Source of the DNA: CAZRQL01 sp964602415
Lineage (GTDB): Bacteria; Bacteroidota; Bacteroidia; Cytophagales; Flammeovirgaceae
DNA: 64,000 nt
Assembly (NCBI GenBank): GCA_964602415.1
Contig: CAZRQL010000005.1
Location: forward strand, 62,001-126,000
Reading direction: 5' to 3'
Shown: piece by piece, positions 1 to 9,370 of the stretch
How the letters are laid out: the number at the start of each line of letters is the position of its first letter
Position numbering within the stretch: the first letter of the stretch is position 1
Notes under the pieces: model-generated
Told to the model about the DNA's origin: nothing
Databases searched by the model: none
What the model saw: only the letters and a program-made list of their open reading frames with translations
Program-made: the position numbers and the translations under genes

Positions 1-160
1 ATACTTAAATTATGCTTAAATAATAATTAAATTATCTTTAAAATAATTTTGTGTTTCAAGTAGTGTATCCGAATCAATATCCTAAAATGACTCCAAGCTG
101 TAAGATTATTGCTATCTTTGAGACCTAAAACAAGGGGTGAAATTTGATAATAAAAACAAC

Positions 161-844
161 ATGAAACTACTGCTTTTGGAAGACGATTGGGTTCTGTGTA
201 AAGAAATTAGTCAGTTTTTGACTCAAAAAGGTTGTGAGTGTAAGGTAGTTTATGACGGAGAGTTGTTTTTTAAAGAAATAAAACAACAAGATTTCGATGC
301 TTATCTGCTTGATATCAACGTACCCAAAATCAATGGATTGGAGGTTTGTAAGTTAATTAGAGATAAAGACCCGCAAAAACCGATTTTGATGCTTACGGCT
401 TATTGTGATATTGAAGATAAAATATCGGCATTCAAACACGGTGCAGACGATTATCTGGTCAAGCCATTTCACCTTGACGAGCTTTATATTCGTATTTTGT
501 CCTTATTGCGCCGCAGTCAAAATATTAGCCCTCAGGAGGAAGAGTTTGTTATCTCCTTGCACGACTTGAGCATCAACACCACGCGCATGGAGGTTTACCG
601 CAGCGGACAGCGCATCGAACTCACACCAAAAGAATACCAATTACTGCTGACGCTTGTCCAAGCAAAAGGTAAGGTCTTGTCTAAAAAAGTATTGGCGGAG
701 ATGGTCTGGGGTATTGATTTTGATACCAGCACCAATACCATAGAAGTTTATATCAATTTTTTAAGAAAAAAGATAGACAAAAATTTTGATGTTAAATTGA
801 TTCATACCCGCCCGGGGTACGGTTACTACTTAAATGCGCAGTAA
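161..844 (+). CDS. OmpR/PhoB-family response regulator
   Basis: DNA-binding response regulator, 227 aa. The receiver domain spans about residues 1-115, with acidic pocket E7-D8-D9, phosphoacceptor D51 (LLDINVP), T79 and K101 (VKPF). A winged-helix DNA-binding domain fills about 130-227, with the typical LTPKEYQLL and RPGYGYYL segments. I chose the ATG at 161 because MKLLLLEDD is the usual family start; an in-frame GTG at 137 would add 8 residues. The gene lies 3 nt before a sensor kinase, so the two should form a co-transcribed pair. The signal sensed cannot be read from the sequence; CusR/ArlR-like regulators have this layout. Confidence 0.93.
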   Translation: MKLLLLEDDWVLCKEISQFLTQKGCECKVVYDGELFFKEIKQQDFDAYLLDINVPKINGLEVCKLIRDKDPQKPILMLTAYCDIEDKISAFKHGADDYLVKPFHLDELYIRILSLLRRSQNISPQEEEFVISLHDLSINTTRMEVYRSGQRIELTPKEYQLLLTLVQAKGKVLSKKVLAEMVWGIDFDTSTNTIEVYINFLRKKIDKNFDVKLIHTRPGYGYYLNAQ

Positions 845-847
845 ATT

Positions 848-2203
848 ATGACGCTCAAACATCGTTTATCTATTTACACGGCATCTATTTTTAGTCTGAT
901 TTTTTGCTTTAGTTGGATATTGGTATATGTTTTATTTGCAGATTTTAGATCGGAAGAATTTAGGGATAGACTCGAAGAAAAAGCATTGACGACAGCGAAA
1001 CTGCTTTTGGAGGTTCAAGAAGTGGACGAAAACATCCTTAAACTGATAGAACAAAATACCGTAAACAAACTTTACAATGAAAAAATACTAATTTTTGATG
1101 AAAAATTTAATTTGATTTACAGCAGCATAGGAGGCGTGTCAGTTGAATGGAGTCCTGATGAGTTGTTAGAGCTTAAAAAAGAAAGAAAAATATTTAAAGC
1201 CGATAAGCAAAAAGATGTATTAGGAATCTTTTATGATTTTGAAAAAGCGGATTATTATGTACTCATATCGGCAGAAGACATTTATGGCAACAAAAAGCTT
1301 TCTTATCTTTTTTATTCTTTATTGATTACTTTTTTAATTTCAACCGCTCTGGTGTGGTTTTTTACTTACCGTGCAGTGGAACGGCAGCTTTATCCCCTTA
1401 AAAAATTTGAAATCCAAATATCGGCCATCACAGCCAACGAACTCAATACCAGAATACAAGAAACCTCATCAAGCAAAGAAATTCAGCAAATCACACATGC
1501 GTTCAATCTACTCTTAGAGCGCGTGGACAGGTCTTTTGAATTGCAGAAAGAGTTTACTACCAATGCTTCTCATGAGTTGCGAACCCCTATCAGTCGGCTA
1601 TTGGTTCAGGTGGAGAATTTGGCCAATTACAATCATCTGAATGGTATTGCTTTGGAATACCTGAAAAATATCACCGGAGAAGTCAGCCGAATGTCTCAAA
1701 TCATAGGCTCTTTGATGGTTTTGGCTCGGGACAACCAAAATCCGGCCTTGTTTACACTGGTTCGCATAGATGAGATTTTATTTTCCGCTTACAAAAAGAT
1801 AAAAGAAAGTTGGGTTGATACGCAATTTTTCTATCAAATCGACGAGGGCTTAGAAAACGAAGAACAATTGATGGTCAAAGCCCATGCGAGTATTTTAGAA
1901 ATTGCATTTGTCAATTTGCTAAAAAACGCTGCCCAATACGGCAATGAAAAAAAAATTTATGCGAAAATTGGCATCGCAAACGAGCACGTCAAAATTGAAA
2001 TTTCCAACCGAGGTGAGCCGCTCAATGAGCAAGAGCAAGAAAAAATCTTTTCCCCCTTTGTCAGAGGCAGCAATTCGGCAGGCAGATACGGCTCAGGGCT
2101 GGGTTTGCATATTACCAAGCGTATTTTGGATTTTCATGGTTTTAACATCAGCTACCGATTTGAAGCTCCCGACGAGCATATTTTTTTGATAAACTGCAAA
2201 TAA
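848..2203 (+). CDS. Sensor histidine kinase
   Basis: Inner-membrane sensor kinase of 451 aa, partner of the upstream regulator. TM1 is at about residues 10-32, an extracytoplasmic sensor region at 33-150, TM2 at about 151-173 and a HAMP-like linker at 175-226. The phosphoacceptor is H242 in SHELRTP. The ATP-binding domain has an N box (NLLKNAAQYG, about 356-365) and a G2 box GSGLGL at about 415-420. The G1 motif is weak (NRGEP instead of DxGxG), but the lid and G2 glycines are intact, so activity is expected. Its stop codon abuts that of the convergent TPR gene. Confidence 0.93.
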   Translation: MTLKHRLSIYTASIFSLIFCFSWILVYVLFADFRSEEFRDRLEEKALTTAKLLLEVQEVDENILKLIEQNTVNKLYNEKILIFDEKFNLIYSSIGGVSVEWSPDELLELKKERKIFKADKQKDVLGIFYDFEKADYYVLISAEDIYGNKKLSYLFYSLLITFLISTALVWFFTYRAVERQLYPLKKFEIQISAITANELNTRIQETSSSKEIQQITHAFNLLLERVDRSFELQKEFTTNASHELRTPISRLLVQVENLANYNHLNGIALEYLKNITGEVSRMSQIIGSLMVLARDNQNPALFTLVRIDEILFSAYKKIKESWVDTQFFYQIDEGLENEEQLMVKAHASILEIAFVNLLKNAAQYGNEKKIYAKIGIANEHVKIEISNRGEPLNEQEQEKIFSPFVRGSNSAGRYGSGLGLHITKRILDFHGFNISYRFEAPDEHIFLINCK

Positions 2204-3658
2204 TCAAAACGTTTCAAGCCATTCTTCAATTCTGTCCGTTTCGGAAAGGCTAAGCCTTTTTTTTAGGCGGCTTCTGGCTTTTTTTACGCTATCGGGCGAA
2301 ATCCCCGTCATCGAGGCAATTTCTTCCCGACTCAGTTTGAGTTTAATAAGAGCCAAAAGCCTCTCGTCGCCTTGCGAAAGGTCGCTGTATTTGTCGCGTA
2401 GCTTGGCAAAAAAGCCTCCATAGACTTCCTCAAATCGGATTTTGAACTCATTCCAGTCTTCCGGTGTCAAAATGCTCAGTCGGGTGAGCTTTGAGATTTC
2501 TTCGTAGCGGCGGTTGTCTTTTTTTTGTTCCAAGGCTTCTTTGAGTCGGGTTTGCAGGTTGGCTAATGTTTCACTGTTTTTAGCGAGCATTTTAGAGTAC
2601 TCCCTCAGTGTCTCTTCTTTGGATTTCAGGTCGCTTTGGGTGCGCTCCTCGCGGTATTTGACCGATTCAATTTCCAATTGAAGCATATCCTGCGTCATTT
2701 TGGCAAACTCCCTGTCCTTGAGAGATTTGTAGCGCAACACAAACAAAGAAGCCAACACAGCTATCAGAATCAAACTCAACCCCAATACGACCCCCGCCAA
2801 GCGCAACCAAAGGGCTTCTTTCTCCAAATTGGCCTTTTGGATGCTGTTTTCAAGATGTATTTGGACGATTTGCTCGATTTTTTTCTCGATTTTGAGTCTC
2901 TGATGCAAATCGTAAAAATCTTTGTGGGCTTGGTAGGCCTCCTCATAGCGTTGAAGGGCTGCAAAAGAAGCAGATATGTCTTTGAGGTTGCCGCGTTCTT
3001 CCTCTTGATTGGCGATATGTCTGGCTATGCTCAAAGATTGGGTATAGTGTTCAATGGCCGATTGATGCTGTCCTTGCTTGCGTCTGACATCGCCTAAATT
3101 GTTGAGCGTTATGCAGAGAAACAAACTATCGAAAGTTTGCCGGCAAATAGCTAAGGCCGTTTCCAATAACAACGCACAGGTATCGTATTTTTGAAAATTT
3201 TCATAAACACTTCCCAAGTTATTGTAGTACAATACCATACCTCGCTTGTCATCCTTGCGGTCAAAAATTCTTTTTGCTCTCTCCAAAATAGCAAACGATT
3301 CTCCATACAATCCTACATCTTCAAGAATATCAGCCAAGTAAGCAAAAGAATAAGCCATTTGCAAACTGTCTCCTGTGTTTTGATAGTAGCCGGCGGCGCG
3401 GCGGTAATATTTGATAGCCAAGTCTTTGTATTCAAAATAATCATAGCAAAGAGCCAGTCTTTTTTCTAAATCTGCCCGTTTTTTTTCGTTAGCCAAAAGC
3501 AGTTGGGGGTGTGCTTCGAGTTGAAGCAAGGTTTGCAAAGCCTCAACATATTTCTCTTGCCTCATAAAACTGTCGCAAGTGTTTATGCTTTGCTCAAAAG
3601 TCTGAGCCATAAGGCCATAACTCAGACAGACCCAACTTAAAAACACCGCTTTTTTCAC
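2204..3658 (-). CDS. TPR membrane protein with C-terminal HTH
   Basis: 484 aa. Signal peptide at residues 1-19 (ends MAQ), several tetratricopeptide repeats at about 25-255, one membrane helix at about 285-308, a coiled coil at about 310-390, and a C-terminal helix-turn-helix of LuxR/sigma-70 region 4 type (LSREEIASMTGISPDSVKKA). This is a common Bacteroidota design in which periplasmic TPRs may pass a signal through the membrane to a cytoplasmic DNA-binding tail. It is convergent with the two-component pair, and no dedicated partner is visible. Target genes are unknown. Confidence 0.8.
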   Translation of the reverse strand: MKKAVFLSWVCLSYGLMAQTFEQSINTCDSFMRQEKYVEALQTLLQLEAHPQLLLANEKKRADLEKRLALCYDYFEYKDLAIKYYRRAAGYYQNTGDSLQMAYSFAYLADILEDVGLYGESFAILERAKRIFDRKDDKRGMVLYYNNLGSVYENFQKYDTCALLLETALAICRQTFDSLFLCITLNNLGDVRRKQGQHQSAIEHYTQSLSIARHIANQEEERGNLKDISASFAALQRYEEAYQAHKDFYDLHQRLKIEKKIEQIVQIHLENSIQKANLEKEALWLRLAGVVLGLSLILIAVLASLFVLRYKSLKDREFAKMTQDMLQLEIESVKYREERTQSDLKSKEETLREYSKMLAKNSETLANLQTRLKEALEQKKDNRRYEEISKLTRLSILTPEDWNEFKIRFEEVYGGFFAKLRDKYSDLSQGDERLLALIKLKLSREEIASMTGISPDSVKKARSRLKKRLSLSETDRIEEWLETF

Positions 3659-3764
3659 AATGAAAACAAAATTCTCGTCAAAGAAAGGCTGTTAAGATAG
3701 CTTGTGCGTGAACATTAAGTTACGCGAAGGTTAAATGACTCCAAATGATAATCAATCTGTTTTG

Positions 3765-4421
3765 TCAAGCAAACTGAAACTTGAGGTAATGAATTTTTGC
3801 GCCTTCTGCTTTGAACATCAACTCATAACGGGTTTGGATTCCGTAGTGCTCTGCCAGCAGCGGGCTTTGGTCTAAATCATAGCTTAACTCCAAGTTCTTG
3901 ATTTTTTCATTTTTCAACACTTCAAGCGTGTATTCAAAAAGTCCTTTGTTGTCGGTCTTGAGCCTGACCCAACCATCCTTGCAAAGCAACTTTCGATAGA
4001 TAGCCATAAATCTGGGGCAGGTCAGCCTTCTTCGGGCATCGGCGTTTTTGGGGCGGGGGTCGGGATGCACCACCCAAATCTCACTCACTTCGCCTTCTTG
4101 AAAAAAATTCTCCAAGTTTTGGATGTGTGTACGCAAAAAACCTACGTTGTTGATTCCCAATTCGATGGCTTGGGTGCTCCCTTTCCAAATTCTGTCGCCT
4201 TTGATGTCCACGCCGATGTAGTTGCGGAGGGGAAGCACTTGGGCAAGCCCGACCGTATATTCTCCTCTGCCACAGGCCAATTCAAGCACTATCGGCGCAT
4301 CGCGCAAAAATAGCTTACTGTTCCATTGGCCTTTGATTTGGCTGTAAAGGGGTTTGCCTTCTTCCAAAATATGCTCTCTTTGAGAAATTTGAGCAAATCG
4401 CTCCAATTTGCGGCGTGCCAT
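3765..4421 (-). CDS. trmB: tRNA (guanine-N7)-methyltransferase TrmB
   Basis: SAM-dependent enzyme that forms m7G46 in the variable loop of tRNA; 218 aa, normal family length. The SAM motif LELACGRGEY is at about residues 46-55. The catalytic and tRNA-contact loop reads HPDPRPK at about 119-125, where many bacteria have SDPWPK, followed by the usual RRRL. It is the last gene of the DUF1599-pyrR-trmB operon. Its ATG overlaps the pyrR stop by one base (TAATG), so translational coupling is likely. Confidence 0.93.
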   Translation of the reverse strand: MARRKLERFAQISQREHILEEGKPLYSQIKGQWNSKLFLRDAPIVLELACGRGEYTVGLAQVLPLRNYIGVDIKGDRIWKGSTQAIELGINNVGFLRTHIQNLENFFQEGEVSEIWVVHPDPRPKNADARRRLTCPRFMAIYRKLLCKDGWVRLKTDNKGLFEYTLEVLKNEKIKNLELSYDLDQSPLLAEHYGIQTRYELMFKAEGAKIHYLKFQFA

Positions 4422-4948
4422 TATTCTGCCAAGAGATAAATTTTAGATTCTTGCCAGTTTACTTCTACGCGCTGACCCTGAACGGTATTGACTGATTTTC
4501 CAAAATACTTGGGTTCGATGGGCAAATCGCGGCTGTATTTGCGGTCTATCAACACCAACAACTCAACCCGTGTTGGGCGGCCAAAAGCCAGCATCGCATC
4601 AAGTGCAGCCCGTACACTGCGGCCTGTGTACAGCACATCGTCAATCAAAATCACCTCTTTGTCTTCCACCACAAAGTCAATCTTGGTTTGATTGGGGGTC
4701 ATGGCAATGCCTTTGTGCCGGACATCATCCCTAAAAAACGTAATATCCAAATAGCCCAAAGACGGGGGATTGCCATTGAGCAGCAGGGTGAGCTTTTCAA
4801 GAATCCGCTGTGCCAAATATATGCCTCGAGGCTGCAAGCCAATGAGAACGGAGTTGCTAAAATCGTCATGGTTCTCAATGAGTTCACAACTCAACCGCGT
4901 GAGTATGATGTCAATTTCGCGCTCGTTTAGCAAAACTATTTTAGACAT
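4421..4948 (-). CDS. pyrR: PyrR-type phosphoribosyltransferase
   Basis: 175 aa, full length for the PyrR family (uracil phosphoribosyltransferase; in Firmicutes also an mRNA-binding attenuator of pyrimidine genes). The PRPP-binding motif VILIDDVLYTGR is at residues 99-110, and the N-terminal LIGLQPRG loop is intact. Middle gene of an operon: 27 bp after the DUF1599 gene and overlapping trmB by one base. I see no PyrR anti-antiterminator element near carB in this window, so only the enzymatic role can be argued. Confidence 0.9.
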   Translation of the reverse strand: MSKIVLLNEREIDIILTRLSCELIENHDDFSNSVLIGLQPRGIYLAQRILEKLTLLLNGNPPSLGYLDITFFRDDVRHKGIAMTPNQTKIDFVVEDKEVILIDDVLYTGRSVRAALDAMLAFGRPTRVELLVLIDRKYSRDLPIEPKYFGKSVNTVQGQRVEVNWQESKIYLLAE

Positions 4949-4975
4949 AAGCCCCCGTAGAAATAAAAAGCAAAG

Positions 4976-5515
4976 TTAATGGTTTGTTGATGAGAGTATC
5001 AAAGCAAAACAACTGTAATTTACTATATCCATATAGCCTCCTTCTACCCCTTCAGAAACGAGGGTTTTGCCTTGATTGTCTTCTATTTGTTTGATTCTTA
5101 GTAGTTTCATCAAAATAATATCGGTTATGCTGCTCACTCGCATGTCGCGCCAGGCTTCGCCGTAGTCGTGATTTTTTTTGTGCAACAGTTCCACACACCG
5201 CTGAGATTGCTCTTTGAAAAGTGCCACTGCTTGCTCTTGGGGCAAATCCAGTCGGGTTTCGGCTTTGAGTTGGATTTGTATGAGTGCCATCAGGCAGTAG
5301 TTGATGATGCCGTAAAACTCACTTTCTACCGAATCGGCTACTTGTTGGTGGCCTGCTTCTTGTATGGCTCTGATTCTGTGGGCTTTGATAAAAATCTGGT
5401 CGGTTATGGAAGGCAAGCGCAAAATCCGCCAGGCCGTCCCATAGTCGCGGGTTTTGGTACTAAAAATCTCAATGCAGCGCCCTAAAATATGCTCAAAAGA
5501 TTCGAGTGTTGTCAA
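4976..5515 (-). CDS. DUF1599 protein, tandem duplicated
   Basis: 179 aa built from two copies of one ~80-residue unit. KTRDYGTAWRILRLPSITD with KAHRIRAIQE (first half) aligns with KNHDYGEAWRDMRVSSITD with KLLRIKQIED (second half). DUF1599 has been grouped with nucleotide-modification-associated proteins; its biochemical role is unknown. It heads the operon with pyrR and trmB and is divergent from folP with almost no spacer, which suggests a link to nucleotide or folate metabolism. Start: ATG at 5513-5515. Confidence 0.85.
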   Translation of the reverse strand: MTTLESFEHILGRCIEIFSTKTRDYGTAWRILRLPSITDQIFIKAHRIRAIQEAGHQQVADSVESEFYGIINYCLMALIQIQLKAETRLDLPQEQAVALFKEQSQRCVELLHKKNHDYGEAWRDMRVSSITDIILMKLLRIKQIEDNQGKTLVSEGVEGGYMDIVNYSCFALILSSTNH

Positions 5516-5549
5516 AACGTATCAAATTTGTGCGCTAAAAGTAATTGTT

Positions 5550-6392
5550 TTGAGAGTTTCAAAGCCGACCTTGCTCAAAATTTCTTCGGGTCTTTTGGAT
5601 TTGAGCACCCCGATAGTCATGGGCGTTTTGAACCTGACCCCCGACTCTTTTTATGCAGGCAGCCGTATTGACAAAAGCGGAGTGCTGCAAAAAGCCAGTG
5701 CCATGCTCGAAGAAGGCGCGGCTATTTTGGATGTGGGGGGCTATTCTACCCGCCCCAACGCCCCGGAGGTGAGCGCGGAAGAAGAAAAAAGCCGCCTTTG
5801 TGATGCCATTTCACTGCTAAGAAAGCACCTGCCCGAGGCTTGTATTTCTGCTGATACTTTTCGCCCTGAGGTAGCCGCTGAGGCTTTGGATGCCGGTGCA
5901 GACCTCATCAACGACGTATCGGGCGGAAGCCAAGAAATGTTCGAACTCATCGCCAAACGCAAAGTGCCCTATGTACTGATGCACTCAAAAGGCAATCCTC
6001 AGACTATGCAGTCTCTGGCTGTTTATGAGAACGTAGTCGAAGAAGTATTTGATTTTTTGAATCATAAGCTCTACCAAATCAAAGAGTTAGGAGTTGTTGA
6101 TGTGCTGATAGATCCGGGCTTTGGTTTTGCCAAGACCATCGAGCAAAACTATTTGCTGCTCTCTGAATTGGAGCGTTTTTTGCTCATAGACGCACCTTTG
6201 ATGATAGGAATTTCAAGAAAGTCATTCATTTACAAAACCTTACAAATTAGCCCCGATGAAGCCCTCAACGGCAGCACCGTGCTACACACGGTTGCGCTGA
6301 TGAAAGGGGCGCAAGTGCTCAGGGTGCATGACGTAGCGCCCGCCAAGCAAGCCATAGATTTGTTGAAAAAAATCCCAAAAAACATCTCCTAA
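5550..6392 (+). CDS. folP: Dihydropteroate synthase
   Basis: Condenses 6-hydroxymethyl-7,8-dihydropterin pyrophosphate with p-aminobenzoate in folate synthesis; target of sulfonamides. Family motifs in order: MGVLNLTPDSF, DVGGYSTRP, a DVSGG loop, DPGFGFAKT and GISRKSF, then the C-terminal RVHDVAPAKQA. TIM-barrel length (~280 aa) fits. The start is uncertain: no ATG lies between 5472 and the first motif, so I chose the TTG at 5550. ATGs at 5454 or 5472 would overlap the divergent DUF1599 gene. Confidence 0.92.
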   Translation: MRVSKPTLLKISSGLLDLSTPIVMGVLNLTPDSFYAGSRIDKSGVLQKASAMLEEGAAILDVGGYSTRPNAPEVSAEEEKSRLCDAISLLRKHLPEACISADTFRPEVAAEALDAGADLINDVSGGSQEMFELIAKRKVPYVLMHSKGNPQTMQSLAVYENVVEEVFDFLNHKLYQIKELGVVDVLIDPGFGFAKTIEQNYLLLSELERFLLIDAPLMIGISRKSFIYKTLQISPDEALNGSTVLHTVALMKGAQVLRVHDVAPAKQAIDLLKKIPKNIS

Positions 6393-6562
6393 AAACTTGA
6401 CTTTTATTTTTTGTTGCTATAGATTTGCGAAAAATCAATTTTTTTGAATTTCGGCTGCGTACATCCTATCTTAAACAGTTCATCTGTTTTTCTTCATTAG
6501 GTATTTGTGGACTTGAAACTTCCTTTTTTACTTAAAGAAATGTAGAACAAAATTTTTTTTTT

Positions 6563-7609
6563 ATGGACATTCGTATTATCGAAGTCAAATCAGAAATTGG
6601 TGCAGGAACGCGCGGCTCAAGTTTGGGTATCGACGCACTAAAAATCGCCTCTCTCAACAAAAACAGCAAACTATTCACCCGCTACCGCAGTGAACAAGTG
6701 CAAGATGAGAACCATCTGTTGTACGCCTCTACCGATACACCCCATGCCAAACGCATTGAAGGCATTGCCAAAATTTACGAAAGAGTGAGTTTAGCGGTAT
6801 CCAGCCAACTCAAATCAGGGCGTTTTCCTTTGGTACTGGCGGCAGACCACGCCAGCGCAGGGGGAACCATAGCCGGTATCAAACGCGCACTCCCCGACAA
6901 AAGGCTTGGCGTAGTGTGGATAGATGCCCACGCCGATTTGCACTCGCCTTACACCACCCCTTCAGGTAATGTACACGGAATGCCCTTAGCTGTGAGTTTG
7001 GGAATAGATAATCTTGAGTGCGCTCGCAATCAACCTTCTTCTAAAGCAATCGCTGCTTGGGAAAAACTTAAAAACATAGGTCTGCAAGCCCCTAAAGTAC
7101 TGCCCGAAGATGTGGTTTTTGTGGCCTTGAGGGATACCGAACCCGAAGAAGAGCACATCATCGCCAAACACCAAATCAAAAACTTCAGCACCGAAGAACT
7201 CAAAACCAAAGGCGCAGTAAAAGTCTGCCACGAAATCAACCAACTTCTAAAGAAGTGTGATGTGATTTATATCTCTTTTGATGTGGATTCGATGGACAGC
7301 GAACTGGTCTCTCAAGGCACAGGAACCCCTGTACCCAATGGATTGAGCCCTGTACAAGCACAAGACTTAGTAGCCGAACTGCTAAAAAATGACAAGGTGT
7401 GCACTTTTGAAATAGTCGAAATCAACCCAACCCTCGACAACAAAGGCAATGCCATGGCAGAAGCGGCATTGAGCGTATTGGAAACTGCCTGCCAGACCAT
7501 TGAAGCCTACCCCAGAACCATGTTTGTAAAACGCAGCCCTTCAGAGCGTTATTCCCATTTTTCCAATGCCGGAAGGCTTTCGGTGGTCAGAGAGATACAA
7601 ACTAATTAG
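6563..7609 (+). CDS. Arginase/agmatinase (ureohydrolase) family enzyme
   Basis: 348 aa ureohydrolase fold with a binuclear Mn2+ site. Metal ligands are visible: H96 (in AADHAS, where most members have GGDHS), D121/H123/D125 (WIDAHAD) and D240/D242 (SFDVD). SPSGN-like loop (TPSGNVHGMPLA) and GTGTPVPNGL support true arginase over agmatinase, though arginase and formimidoylglutamase cannot be separated with certainty by eye. Arginase would give ornithine and urea. It stands alone; its end overlaps the convergent antiporter gene by 8 bp. Confidence 0.85.
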   Translation: MDIRIIEVKSEIGAGTRGSSLGIDALKIASLNKNSKLFTRYRSEQVQDENHLLYASTDTPHAKRIEGIAKIYERVSLAVSSQLKSGRFPLVLAADHASAGGTIAGIKRALPDKRLGVVWIDAHADLHSPYTTPSGNVHGMPLAVSLGIDNLECARNQPSSKAIAAWEKLKNIGLQAPKVLPEDVVFVALRDTEPEEEHIIAKHQIKNFSTEELKTKGAVKVCHEINQLLKKCDVIYISFDVDSMDSELVSQGTGTPVPNGLSPVQAQDLVAELLKNDKVCTFEIVEINPTLDNKGNAMAEAALSVLETACQTIEAYPRTMFVKRSPSERYSHFSNAGRLSVVREIQTN

Positions 7610-9257
7610 GCAAATCAATGGCTTTTTTCAGATAGTAATTGTAGAAATTGGTGGCTGCCATTTTATGAGGCATCAAGACCCCATCGGCGTTGCAGCCACT
7701 CAATTTTCCGTAATCAGCTTCATTTGAGGCCGTAAGGTAAATCTTACCTTCAAAATTCCTCTTTTTGAGGGCATGAACAAATTGCTTGGAATGTTCAAAG
7801 TTGGGTACGGTATTGACAATGGCTTTGCATCTTGCCAAAGGTAAGTGCTCCACTAAATCAGGGTCTTCCAAATCCCCGTAAACGATATTTTTGTCTTTTG
7901 ACTTCCAGACTGCCACCACGTTGGGATCAAAATCAACCCCCAAATAATTGATTTGGGGGTGCTCATCGAGCATAGTGGCTAAGTGATTGCCAAACCTACC
8001 CAAACCCACAATGACCACATCGTAATTGCAGGAATGCAACAAATTGATTTGCTCTTCAGTAAAGTGATTTTTCTTTTCAAAAACACCCAGCACGGGGGCG
8101 AGCCATTCGTAGATATAATGAGAATACAAAATCATATAAGTGGAAAGCCCTATGGTGATAAGCCCAACCAAAGTGATCAGCCCCACAACTTCCTCCGTGA
8201 TGTGCCCCACAGCCAAGCCCAGACCCGCAAAAATCAACGAAAACTCGCTAATCTGCGCCACAGTAAGACCCGCCAAAAATGAAGTGCGTTTGCGGTAGCC
8301 CATAGCCCCCATCATCACCAGTACAATCAAAGGATTGCCTATGAGCACAAAAACAGAGAAAACCACCCCTGCAAAGGCTTGTGAACCAATGACTTCGAGC
8401 TTTAGATTTGAACCCAAATGCACAAAGAAAAACAGCAGCAAAAAATCCCTCAAACTCACCAGGCGGCTGCCAATGGTATCTTTGAAATTGGATGAAGCCA
8501 AAGACACCCCTGCCAAAAAAGCCCCCACTTCGCCGCTAAAGTCCATGTATTGCCCCAAAGCCGCCAGACTCACAGCCCAAGACACCGAAAACAAAGTCAG
8601 CAATTCACTTGACCGCGCCAAATACGCGCTCACCGCAGGAATCAAATAGCGCATACTACCCAATGAAATCCCCAACAGTAACAAACCCGACCACAGCGTC
8701 TGTAAAATATTTTCAAAAAGACTGGTTTGTGCTTCTTTGCCCATGGCAGAAAGCACAATCATGGCCAAAATCACAACAATATCCTGCACAATCAAAAAAC
8801 CAATCGCAATTTGCCCGTGAAGCGAATCAATTTCTTTTTTGTCCGAAAGCAATTTGACAATGATGACCGTACTGGAAAAAGTAAGAGCAACAGCAATGTA
8901 AAAACTGTGTAAAGGCAAAAAACCCAATAAAATACCCAAAAAATAACCTATCAAAGAAGTAAAAGCAACCTGCCCCAGTCCCGTAACCAAAGCAATTTTG
9001 CCAATGGATTCGATGATACGCAAATCCAATTTCAGCCCTACGATGAAAAGCAATATCGAAATTCCCAACTCTGCCAGTAGGTGAATGTTGTCTTTAGATT
9101 TGACAACATCAAGTCCCGAAGGCCCCACTACAATACCCAACACAATAAAAACCACTATCAAAGGCTGCTTGAAAAACTGACCCGCCGCCCCCAACAACGC
9201 CGCCAACGCCAAAATGAAAGCAAATTCAAAAAAAGGATTCGATGAAATAAATTCCAC
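7602..9257 (-). CDS. CPA2-family cation:proton antiporter with RCK_N domain
   Basis: 551 aa inner-membrane transporter. About 12 hydrophobic helices occupy residues 10-385 (Na+/H+ exchanger fold, Kef/YbaL-like). A cytosolic Rossmann RCK_N domain follows at about 395-515, starting with YDVVIVGLGRFGNHLA, the nucleotide-binding GxGxxG-type loop. Likely exports K+ or Na+ in exchange for protons under nucleotide control. The C-terminal RCK_C domain seen in some relatives is absent. Convergent with the arginase-like gene. Confidence 0.9.
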   Translation of the reverse strand: MEFISSNPFFEFAFILALAALLGAAGQFFKQPLIVVFIVLGIVVGPSGLDVVKSKDNIHLLAELGISILLFIVGLKLDLRIIESIGKIALVTGLGQVAFTSLIGYFLGILLGFLPLHSFYIAVALTFSSTVIIVKLLSDKKEIDSLHGQIAIGFLIVQDIVVILAMIVLSAMGKEAQTSLFENILQTLWSGLLLLGISLGSMRYLIPAVSAYLARSSELLTLFSVSWAVSLAALGQYMDFSGEVGAFLAGVSLASSNFKDTIGSRLVSLRDFLLLFFFVHLGSNLKLEVIGSQAFAGVVFSVFVLIGNPLIVLVMMGAMGYRKRTSFLAGLTVAQISEFSLIFAGLGLAVGHITEEVVGLITLVGLITIGLSTYMILYSHYIYEWLAPVLGVFEKKNHFTEEQINLLHSCNYDVVIVGLGRFGNHLATMLDEHPQINYLGVDFDPNVVAVWKSKDKNIVYGDLEDPDLVEHLPLARCKAIVNTVPNFEHSKQFVHALKKRNFEGKIYLTASNEADYGKLSGCNADGVLMPHKMAATNFYNYYLKKAIDLPN

Positions 9258-9370
9258 ATGAAAAATTTACTGCAATAATAACAAACCAAGCACTTGAAGA
9301 ACTTAAAATCAAAGTGCCACAACAATGCAAAATATTGACTAAATTGCCTTATCCGTAAACCAACCAAAAC

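Noticed and set aside
2636..3097. Long open frame antisense to the TPR/HTH gene
   Set aside because: Shadow of a well-supported gene; no signal, motif or promoter of its own.
4421..6392. Possible PyrR-dependent RNA attenuator near folP or pyrR
   Set aside because: No matching anti-antiterminator or terminator hairpin pair could be found.
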